A stretch of DNA of 26,534 bases from contig DXUR01000008.1 of NCBI GenBank assembly GCA_019417795.1, positions 1 to 26,534 of the forward strand. The letters are read 5' to 3'. Positions 5,164 to 11,603 of the stretch are shown one piece after another. Under the pieces are notes generated by a model, which was given only the letters and a program-made list of their open reading frames with translations, was not told where the DNA came from and searched no databases. The DNA comes from Clostridiales bacterium. GTDB taxonomy: Bacteria > Bacillota_A > Clostridia > Oscillospirales > Oscillospiraceae. Position numbers and translations under genes: made by a program. Position 1 is the first letter of the stretch; each line of letters begins with the position of its first letter.

Positions 5164-5520
5164 ATGGCAAAAAGACCCGTACCATTGTACGACTTTAAGG
5201 CTTTCGGGGCAGCTATAAAAGCCGCGAGAAATGAATACGGCGAGAGCCGCAAAAAGGTAAGCGACGAGTTATATATTTCCCCGCGCTACCTTGCGAATAT
5301 CGAGAACAAGGGACAACAGCCGAGTTTACAGGTATTCTATGACCTTGTAACCCGGTATCATATTTCGGTAGATCAATTTTTCTTCCCGAACAGCAATGCG
5401 GAGAAATCCACCGGGCGGCGGCAGCTTGACGCGCTGCTGGACGGTATGAGCGATAAAGGCATACGGATTGTAACCGCAACAGCAAGGGAGATAACGGAAG
5501 TCGAAAAAGCAGAGGATTAA
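5164..5520 (+). CDS. XRE-family repressor (Tn916 Orf9-like)
   Basis: 118 residues from the ATG at 5164 (AGGGTG 7 nt upstream); an ATG 6 bases earlier overlaps the ribosome site and is less likely. A helix-turn-helix of the Cro/CI type spans about 12-66, with ISPRYLANIENKGQQPSLQV, followed by YDLVTRYHISVDQFFFP and a charged C-terminal tail beginning STGRRQL. Length and sequence match Tn916 Orf9, thought to repress the orf7-orf8 excision regulators. Here it is divergent from the KTR/radical SAM operon, whose promoter starts only 94 bases away, so it might also control the cargo. No convincing promoter of its own is seen in the short gap. An intrinsic terminator follows. Confidence 0.88.
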   Translation: MAKRPVPLYDFKAFGAAIKAARNEYGESRKKVSDELYISPRYLANIENKGQQPSLQVFYDLVTRYHISVDQFFFPNSNAEKSTGRRQLDALLDGMSDKGIRIVTATAREITEVEKAED

Positions 5521-5540
5521 CCTCACAATATGAGAAATCG

Positions 5541-5577
5541 GGAGATTGCAGCGCATGGCGGCTGCAATCTTTTTTTG
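5541..5577 (+). terminator. Terminator of the XRE repressor gene
   Basis: A 10-bp stem AGATTGCAGC/GCTGCAATCT with an 8-nt loop is followed by a run of T, 22 bases after the repressor stop codon. Confidence 0.9.
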
Positions 5578-5608
5578 CGTCCAAAATCAAAGGAACGCGC
5601 AACAAATA

Positions 5609-5715
5609 CCGCCTTTCGGTGGGGGTATGGAGTAGATAGCAAGCACAGCAAACGAGTACCCGTTTGCGGAAAATGCTTGTTGGGATAATCCCAAACCCTT
5701 ATACCGAAAGGCGGT
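5609..5715 (+). other. oriT: Probable origin of transfer, copy 1
   Basis: Directly before mobC lies a nested set of dyads. A perfect 13-bp inverted repeat ACCGCCTTTCGGT/ACCGAAAGGCGGT (5609-5621 and 5703-5715) frames the block. Inside are CAAGCA/TGCTTG (5640-5645 and 5674-5679) around GCAAACG/CGTTTGC (5648-5654 and 5661-5667), then the near-palindrome TTGGGATAATCCCAA. Dyads plus position upstream of a MobC/relaxase pair suggest an oriT. The core from about 5637 to 5702 recurs at 11137-11239 on the other strand. TTGTTG at 5677 and TATACC at 5700 are 17 bases apart and could also be the mobC promoter. The nick site is not determined. Confidence 0.6.
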
Positions 5716-5721
5716 GCGGAA

Positions 5722-6051
5722 ATGGAAAACCGAAAGAGAAATATACAGATGAAGTTTTACGTTACGGAAGAAGAAAAGCGGCTGATCGACGAGAAGATGA
5801 AGCAGCTTCCCATAAAGCAGTATGGGGCATACTTCCGTAAAATGGCGATAGACGGGTATATTCTTGTCGTTGACCGAAGCGACACAAAAGCATATATCCG
5901 GGAACTGCAAGCGGTGAGCCGGAACATCAACCAAATTGCAAAACGCGCCAATGCGACGGGGACGGTTTACAGGCAGGATATAGAGGACATTAAAAAGGCG
6001 GTGGACGAGATATGGCGGTTACAAAGACGCACCCTATTAAATCAACCTTAA
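5722..6051 (+). CDS. mobC: MobC-family relaxosome accessory protein
   Basis: 109 residues. The N-terminal part KRNIQMKFYVTEEEKRLIDE is a ribbon-helix-helix type start, followed by YGAYFRKMAIDGYI and the MobC signature ELQAVSRNINQIAKRANATG. Such proteins bind oriT and help the relaxase melt and nick it. It starts just after the oriT-like block, and its last 40 bases overlap the relaxase start, showing tight coupling. Ribosome site AAGGCGGTG. Confidence 0.88.
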   Translation: MENRKRNIQMKFYVTEEEKRLIDEKMKQLPIKQYGAYFRKMAIDGYILVVDRSDTKAYIRELQAVSRNINQIAKRANATGTVYRQDIEDIKKAVDEIWRLQRRTLLNQP

Positions 6052-7346
6052 AGGCTGCGATAGACTATATCTTAAATCCCGAAAAGACAGACGGGAAGCT
6101 GCTTGCGTCCTCTTTCGGCTGCGGGCTGGAAACCGCCGATATTGAGTTTGCATGGACGCGGGAAGCTGCCGGAGATCGCGGCACACATTTAGGGCGGCAC
6201 TTGATACAATCCTTTGCGGTGGGAGAAACCACACCGGAAGAAGCGCACAAAATCGGCATGGAACTTGCCGGGGCGGTATTAGGCGGCAAGTATGAGTTTG
6301 TTTTGACAACTCACGTCGATAAAGACCATCTGCATAATCACTTGATTTTCAACGCGGTTAGCTTCGTTGACTACAAAAAGTACCATTCCAACAAGCAAAG
6401 CTATCACTTTATCCGGCGCACCAGCGACAGGATATGTAAAGAGCATGGGCTATCCGTCGTCGTACCGGGACAGGACAAGGGAAAAAGCTATGCAGAATAC
6501 ACCGCCGAAAAGCAAGGGACAAGCTACAAAGCAAAGCTGAAAACGGCGATAGATACTCTCATTCCCCAAGTGAAAGATTTTGACGAACTGCTGCGCCGCT
6601 TGCAGGAAATGGGGTATGAAATCAAACAGGGCAAATACATTTCCTTTCGCGCTGCCGGACAGGAACGGTTTACCCGCACAAAGACGCTCGGCGCGGCCTA
6701 TACGGAAGAAGCGATAAAGGAGCGTATCAAGGGCGTGTATGTTGCCAAAACAAAAACGCTGCGGGAAGATAAGAAAATCCGGCTTGTCGTCGATCTTGAA
6801 AACAGTATCAAAGCCCAACAGTCGGCGGGCTATGAACGGTGGGCAAAAATCCATAATCTGAAACAGGCTGCTAAAAGCATGAACTTCCTAACCGAAAACA
6901 AGATTGAGTATTATAGCGAACTTGAAAGCAAGATAGCCGATATTATGACCGCTCATGACGCGGCGGCAAAGGCGGTTAAGGAAGTGGAACAGCGTATGTC
7001 TGATTTGTCGCTGCTTATCAAGCACACCACCACATACCGACAGTTAAAACCGATTTACGATGAATACCGAAAATCGCCGGACAAGGAAAAGTATCTGCGG
7101 GGGCATGAAAGCGAAATTATCCTGTTTGAAGCTGCGGCAAGGGCATTAAAGGAAATGCAGATAAAGAAGCTGCCCGATCTCGCCGCGCTGCGCAAGGAGT
7201 ATAGAAGCTTAAACGACAGGAAAACCAAATTGTATGAAGATTATCGGCAAGCCAAGAAGCAAATGCAGGAATACGGCGTTGTCAAAAAGAACGTCGATAG
7301 TATTCTTTACCCGTCCCAAAGCAGGGCGCGGGAGCAGGAGCGATAA
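6012..7346 (+). CDS. MobP/VirD2-type relaxase
   Basis: 444 residues. The relaxase nicks oriT by forming a tyrosine-DNA link and leads the strand into the recipient. The candidate catalytic tyrosine is Y19 in AAIDYILNPEKT; the metal-binding three-histidine motif is H101-VDKD-H106-LHN-H110 followed by LIFN. The N-terminal 200 residues are the nuclease; the rest is charged and predicted mainly helical, with coiled-coil-like stretches (AKAVKEVEQRMSDL, RQAKKQMQEY). The length suits the family in Tn1549-like elements. It is transcribed with mobC, toward the end of the long minus-strand transfer operon, which it meets tail to tail. Confidence 0.93.
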   Translation: MAVTKTHPIKSTLKAAIDYILNPEKTDGKLLASSFGCGLETADIEFAWTREAAGDRGTHLGRHLIQSFAVGETTPEEAHKIGMELAGAVLGGKYEFVLTTHVDKDHLHNHLIFNAVSFVDYKKYHSNKQSYHFIRRTSDRICKEHGLSVVVPGQDKGKSYAEYTAEKQGTSYKAKLKTAIDTLIPQVKDFDELLRRLQEMGYEIKQGKYISFRAAGQERFTRTKTLGAAYTEEAIKERIKGVYVAKTKTLREDKKIRLVVDLENSIKAQQSAGYERWAKIHNLKQAAKSMNFLTENKIEYYSELESKIADIMTAHDAAAKAVKEVEQRMSDLSLLIKHTTTYRQLKPIYDEYRKSPDKEKYLRGHESEIILFEAAARALKEMQIKKLPDLAALRKEYRSLNDRKTKLYEDYRQAKKQMQEYGVVKKNVDSILYPSQSRAREQER

Positions 7347-7484
7347 GGCGCAAAACATGGGGTGGCAAGTGGAATGTTAAGGGCTGAAAACGCCTGTGTT
7401 TCTGCGGCTTCCAGCGCATGAAAACGACATAGACGATAAAGTATATTCAAACCCGCAAAAACGGCTTTCTAATTGTCCACGCAA

Positions 7485-7540
7485 GGACAAAAAAAGAACA
7501 GGGGCGCGGTGCCGGAAATCGGCAACCGCGCCCCTGTTCT
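7485..7540 (-). terminator. Terminator of the transfer operon, between convergent genes
   Basis: A 16-bp perfect stem (7495-7510 and 7525-7540, core GGGGCGCGGT/ACCGCGCCCC) with a small inner GCCG/CGGC helix is followed on the minus strand by TTTTTTT. It lies 7 bases after the TTRAP stop. On the plus strand no T run follows, so it mainly ends the minus-strand operon. The other bases between 7347 and 7485 show nothing I can name. Confidence 0.88.
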
Positions 7541-7547
7541 CTATGGG

Positions 7548-7757
7548 CTATTCCTCGTCGGTCAAGATAAACTCCCTTTCGGAAAACTCGCTGTCCGTCA
7601 TGGCTTGCAGCTTGTTCACCGCTGCGGCGGCAAGCTGGCGCATATCCTCGTCCATGTAGGGCATGGCGGCAAGGATATTTTCAAGCGTTGTTTCCCGGCT
7701 GTCCTCGGCGTAGATCGCAACAATGTTTTCTTCCTCAATGGTAAAGCGGGTATTCAT
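7548..7757 (-). CDS. TTRAP-family transposon-transfer assisting protein
   Basis: 69 residues; GGAGG lies 9 nt before the ATG. The acidic, helical sequence FTIEEENIVAIYAEDSRETT, then MPYMDEDMRQLAAAAVNKL, matches the small TTRAP family of Tn1549-like elements. It is named for association with transfer; the mechanism is unknown. It is the last gene of the transfer operon, 4 bases after the ArdA/ArdC fusion, with a strong terminator right behind. Confidence 0.85.
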   Translation of the reverse strand: MNTRFTIEEENIVAIYAEDSRETTLENILAAMPYMDEDMRQLAAAAVNKLQAMTDSEFSEREFILTDEE

Positions 7758-7761
7758 GCTA

Positions 7762-10700
7762 TCAAACCTCCAAATCCTTTTTATGCTCTTTCTGTTTATC
7801 TTTCGGCTGCTGCGCCGCCTGTTTCTTGTATTCGTCCAGCTTCTTCAAAATGGACGGTTTTTTCTGCGGCTGTTCCCGTTTCTCGGCTTTTACCGCTTTT
7901 GCAAGGTCGGTAACGGAAATCGCTTCCCCCGCCTTTGCCCGCTGCTCAAAATCTGCAACGGTGGGCGTTTGCGGCGTATTGTTGATAAGCCCGTCAAAAT
8001 TGTTGTCGTTCTGCTCTATGGTGTCCTCGACGTGCTTTAAGGGATTATCCCGCTGCGGCTGCTCGGCGGCTATGGCATAAGCCTGTGTGCCATTCCCCAT
8101 AATGAGATACTTCCCGTCCTCCGACGCATGGTGAAAACCAAATCCCGCCGCTTCGATCTGTTCACGGCTCATATCGGTAATATGAAAATTGCCCCTCGGC
8201 GTTCTAACGGTTTCACCCGTCAAAAGGCTGTCGGGGGTCGCTTCCGGCTGCTGCTTTTCAAGCTGCCCGTCCTTGTAGGAATATCCTTGCGCCGCGATTG
8301 CTTCAAGGGTCTTGCCCGTAACGTCGCCATAAATCCGCTTGTCTGCGTCAACCAGCATTTGCAAAGTGTCTTGTACGGTGTCGGACAAGGCTTGCTGCTG
8401 TTCGGGCGGCAGCTTGTCAAATACGGGGGTCTGCTGCTCCTGCAAAAACTCCGGCACTTGCTGAAAACCGATACTGTCTACATAGTGGGCGGTGTCCTCG
8501 TCGTTCTGATGAAGCACAACAATGTCGGAAACGGAAAGGCTATGCCCCTTAAAGTCGGCGGGGTGGTCGATATTAAACCTTTCCCAAATGTCGCCCAGCG
8601 TCATATCCTTTGTAAGCGGTGCAGTATAGACGAGTTCATAATTTACCCGGTCAATGGTAAGTCCAGCCGCTTGCAGACGGTCATAAGGCTCAAAGCGCAA
8701 GTCCCTTGTTTCGTCCCCGCGCTTTAACTGATAAATGGAAAAGGTATCGCCCTGCTCCTGCTCGGCTTGCCGCTGCTGCTGCAACTCGGTAAAATGCCCC
8801 TCAATCTCGGTAATGAGTTCCTTTGCGGTGGTCTGTATTGTTTCAAGGGACGCTTTTAACTCGGTCATTTCCTTGCCGCTGCTCCAACCAGCCACATAGC
8901 CGAAAGAGTAATCGGAAGTATCAAGGCCGAAATGCTGGCAAACCGTATAAGCGACGCTTTCCGCTTCTACCTCGCAGGTATGGCGGTCAACGCGGTTTTG
9001 CTGCTCCGGCGGGGCGTTTAAGACTACGTCGTGCAGCTTCGCATGGGCGATTTCGTGAATGGCGGTCTTTACCGCCTGTAATTCACTCACGCCCTCTTTG
9101 ATTGCAATACGCTTGTCGGTCAAACTGAAATACCCATTTGCGCCGTTTGTGATCTGCTCAAATGCAATCGGGACGGGGGACGCTTTTTCAAGGGCGGCGA
9201 AAAAATCCTCGTACTGCTCCACATCGGCAAGCAGCGGTTTAACGGAAAGGTCGGGAAACTCCTTGCCCTCGGTCTGCGAAATATCAAAGACGGTTATAAC
9301 CTTAAAGGCGGGGACGGTGATTTCCTTTTCTTCCTTTACCACTTTTCCCTCGCGGTCAAGCATGGGCTTTCTCGTTTCGGGGTCGATTTTATCAACCAGC
9401 TTTTTCACCTTGTAGGGCGCGGGGGCAAAGATTTTAATGCCTTTCTCGCCTTTCTTTACATGGCGGTCAAACTCCTTTTCCCATTGACGGAAGCCCATTA
9501 CCAAATTGCCGCCCTGCATAGCAATTAGGATAGTGTTATTCAAACTATAATCATGGAACTTTGACATAGCGGTTAGAAACTCTTTGTAGCGGTCGCTGTC
9601 AAAAATCGCCTGTACGCCCTGTTCCAAACGCGCGGTGATCTCCTTTACCTTTTCGGCGGGCTTTTCGGAAGTAAGGATAATGGGGACGACGGGGCGGGGC
9701 TGCTGCGGCTCTGCGGCCTGTGCGTCTGCTTGCTGCGTTTCGGCTGCGTCCATATAGGCTTTGTCCTGTTCGCCGCGCTCCGGCTGCGGGTAACTCATAA
9801 TGCGGTATTCTTCCGGCACTTCGCGCCCCTCAAACTGCCGTTCCCACTCGTCGCCGCTTTCCACGATATAGCCGTACTCGGTAAACGCGCCTTTTTCCTG
9901 CGCGGCAGCGTTCCTGCCAAAAGTAGAAAGGTCAATGCCGCCTTTCCATTCTTCGGGCATTTGTACCATGCCGGATTGATTTAAGTAATAGTCGCCCAAA
10001 TCGTGGTAGTTATGTACTTCGGGGATATGGACGTAAAAATCCACGTTGTAGGTGAAGTCAATTACCTGTCCAATATTTGCAAGCCCGTTTTTCTGCTGCA
10101 AAGCTGCGTTCAGCTTGCCAACCTCGGCGGGGTCAAGCTGTTCGAGCCGCGCCGCAAGAAAATTGAGTTCGTCCACGTCGGCGGCGCATACCATTTCATA
10201 AGGCAAGGCAATATGTTTCTCCGGGTCGTCGGAATAGCCGCGAATGGAAAAATCCTGCGGGTTGTCGGCGGTAATGCCGACGTTCCGCATAGCTTCGTGC
10301 AACTGCTCCTTTGTGGCGGGCATATCCAACCAATAGCCGCCGGGGTCGCCCGCGTCAAAGCGGCTGCGGTTGCCTATCATAATAGAAAACTGTTCGCTCA
10401 TGTGTTCACGCTCCTTTTCCTGCCCGGTATTTTCGGGGATAGCTGCCGCCTGTTGCTGCTGCGGGGGTTCTTCGCCCTCTATGGTGTAGTCCGGCATGAG
10501 CATACCGTTTACTTTGAAATAGTCGGCGTACTCCTGCGGGATAGGCGGGGAGATTTCCGTAAACAAGCGGTCATACGCTTTGATACGCCCATTCAGATAC
10601 TTTTCCATAGCTGCCTTGTCGGTGAAAACCTTTCTATCTTGTCCGGCAATCTTCGCTTGGGTTCTGCTTGGGCTGTTGGTGCGCACGCTCCATGTAAGCG

Positions 10701-11109
10701 TCCATGAATACGGGATAGATTTCTGCGCTTCTTTGTCGTAGCGGGTATTCTCGTAAATGTAGTAATTCATCTGATATACCCGGTTGCTGCGAATATGGCG
10801 GTTATGCTCGGTGGTCTGCCACTCGTTAGCGGTGTGCTGGACGTGCGGCGTTCTCACATATTCAAGTGTTTTATCCAGCAAAAGCGTTCTTCCCGCCTGT
10901 TCTTCCCATGCGGCGGCGCGTTCTTTAAGGTCGTCAAAAATCGCCTGTTCTGCCGCCGCGCTTTCGCTGCGCATGGAAAGTAGCTGCGCAATCGGCAAGG
11001 AAGCATAAGGGGCAATCTCCCTGTCCTTTGCTTCAAAATATATCCGGCGTTCTATCCGCATGGTTTCGGCGGCTTCTAATTTGTCATGGTCGTATGAGGA
11101 ATACGGCAT
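7762..11109 (-). CDS. Giant multidomain anti-restriction protein (ArdA-, ArdC-, YodL- and DUF4316-like)
   Basis: 1115 residues. Residues 1-230 form an N-terminal domain I cannot name (DUF3849-like at best). About 237-450, starting MSEQFSIMIGNRSRF and including DPGGYWLDMP, is ArdA-like, a DNA mimic that blocks type I restriction. About 480-800 is ArdC-like: an N-terminal ssDNA-binding part (SDRYKEFLTAMSKFHDYSL, FRQWEKEFDRHVKKGEKGIK) and a zincin with HEIAHAKLHD near 686. About 788-900 is a YodL-type domain (DTFSIYQLKRGDE) and about 958-1050 a DUF4316-like domain. Low-complexity Gln/Glu linkers join them and the tail is Lys-rich. Expected to act in the recipient to protect incoming DNA. It starts just after oriT-like copy 2 and is followed by TTRAP. 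The domain set occurs in related elements, often as several proteins. Confidence 0.82.
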   Translation of the reverse strand: MPYSSYDHDKLEAAETMRIERRIYFEAKDREIAPYASLPIAQLLSMRSESAAAEQAIFDDLKERAAAWEEQAGRTLLLDKTLEYVRTPHVQHTANEWQTTEHNRHIRSNRVYQMNYYIYENTRYDKEAQKSIPYSWTLTWSVRTNSPSRTQAKIAGQDRKVFTDKAAMEKYLNGRIKAYDRLFTEISPPIPQEYADYFKVNGMLMPDYTIEGEEPPQQQQAAAIPENTGQEKEREHMSEQFSIMIGNRSRFDAGDPGGYWLDMPATKEQLHEAMRNVGITADNPQDFSIRGYSDDPEKHIALPYEMVCAADVDELNFLAARLEQLDPAEVGKLNAALQQKNGLANIGQVIDFTYNVDFYVHIPEVHNYHDLGDYYLNQSGMVQMPEEWKGGIDLSTFGRNAAAQEKGAFTEYGYIVESGDEWERQFEGREVPEEYRIMSYPQPERGEQDKAYMDAAETQQADAQAAEPQQPRPVVPIILTSEKPAEKVKEITARLEQGVQAIFDSDRYKEFLTAMSKFHDYSLNNTILIAMQGGNLVMGFRQWEKEFDRHVKKGEKGIKIFAPAPYKVKKLVDKIDPETRKPMLDREGKVVKEEKEITVPAFKVITVFDISQTEGKEFPDLSVKPLLADVEQYEDFFAALEKASPVPIAFEQITNGANGYFSLTDKRIAIKEGVSELQAVKTAIHEIAHAKLHDVVLNAPPEQQNRVDRHTCEVEAESVAYTVCQHFGLDTSDYSFGYVAGWSSGKEMTELKASLETIQTTAKELITEIEGHFTELQQQRQAEQEQGDTFSIYQLKRGDETRDLRFEPYDRLQAAGLTIDRVNYELVYTAPLTKDMTLGDIWERFNIDHPADFKGHSLSVSDIVVLHQNDEDTAHYVDSIGFQQVPEFLQEQQTPVFDKLPPEQQQALSDTVQDTLQMLVDADKRIYGDVTGKTLEAIAAQGYSYKDGQLEKQQPEATPDSLLTGETVRTPRGNFHITDMSREQIEAAGFGFHHASEDGKYLIMGNGTQAYAIAAEQPQRDNPLKHVEDTIEQNDNNFDGLINNTPQTPTVADFEQRAKAGEAISVTDLAKAVKAEKREQPQKKPSILKKLDEYKKQAAQQPKDKQKEHKKDLEV

Positions 11110-11136
11110 ATTCTTTCATCACGTCCTTTCTCGGTC

Positions 11137-11239
11137 ATATAAGGGTTTGGGACTATCCCAACAAGCAAAATGCCCGCGCTCTCTATGGGAAGCGCGGGCA
11201 TTTCTCGCAAACGGGTACTCGTTTGCTGTGCTTGCTATG
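11137..11239 (-). repeat. Second oriT-like copy, with inserted hairpin
   Basis: On the minus strand this repeats the core of the block before mobC, in the same order: ATAGCAAGCACAGCAAACG, the CGTTTGC arm, then TTGCTTGTTGGGAT and TCCCAAACCCTTATA. Differences: it has TAGTCCC instead of TAATCCC, lacks the framing 13-bp inverted repeat, and carries an extra hairpin between the two halves. It lies between the VLP gene and the ArdA/ArdC fusion, facing opposite to copy 1. It may be a second transfer origin, a relaxase-binding site or a conserved regulatory leader. Confidence 0.7.
11170..11203. terminator. Hairpin nested in oriT-like copy 2
   Basis: A perfect 10-bp stem TGCCCGCGCT/AGCGCGGGCA with a 10-nt loop is flanked by A and T runs (AAAA before, TTT after). 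It could act as a weak bidirectional terminator in the operon. It is absent from copy 1. Confidence 0.55.
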
Positions 11240-11603
11240 TAGTTGTTTTTATCCGTAAACGCCTGTTTCTCTCGCTTTGGGCTTTCTGTCTGCGGCGTAT
11301 CTTTGCCGCGCAATCGGGGCAGTATTTCGCCCGGTTGCTGCCCGCCGCAAACGTGCTGCCGCATACCGCGCAACGCTTCAAATCGGTTTCCCCGCTGCGG
11401 GTGATCTGTTCGCAAAGCTGCCTGTCGGCGGGTAATACCGCTTCGCGGAAATAGCGGCATAGCAGCGAATAGCTGATACTCTGCACACAAACGCAAGTTT
11501 CCCCGTCGTCCAGCAGCAGACAATTCCCGCAATCGTTGTTTGCACAAGCGGCGCGGGTCATTTTCTTTACGGCGCGGTATTGCTTTTCATCAAGCCTTAT
11601 CAT
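11235..11603 (-). CDS. Cysteine-rich VLP-domain protein
   Basis: 122 residues. The N-terminal half has a cysteine cluster (CANNDCGNCLLLDDGETCVC, then LLCRYFREAVLPAD, holding the VLP motif) and the C-terminal half a zinc-ribbon-like pair, CAVCGSTF and YCPDC, followed by a basic tail RRRQKAQSERNRR. It matches the Cys-rich VLP family of Tn1549-like elements; metal and nucleic-acid binding are inferred and the role is unknown. Its start overlaps the topoisomerase stop by 4 bases. Confidence 0.82.
   Translation of the reverse strand: MIRLDEKQYRAVKKMTRAACANNDCGNCLLLDDGETCVCVQSISYSLLCRYFREAVLPADRQLCEQITRSGETDLKRCAVCGSTFAAGSNRAKYCPDCAAKIRRRQKAQSERNRRLRIKTTT

Noticed and set aside
5587..5934. Minus-strand frame of 115 codons across the oriT-like block and mobC
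   Set aside because: It is antisense to mobC. The residues it shares with a frame at 11060-11242 come only from translating the repeated oriT-like DNA.
10003..10707. 234-codon plus-strand frame opposite the giant anti-restriction gene
   Set aside because: Antisense to a well-supported gene with ArdA-like sequence; no ribosome site or family resemblance.
11060..11242. Plus-strand 60-codon frame over oriT-like copy 2
   Set aside because: Same cause: repeated non-coding DNA translated by chance; partly antisense to the ArdA/ArdC gene.
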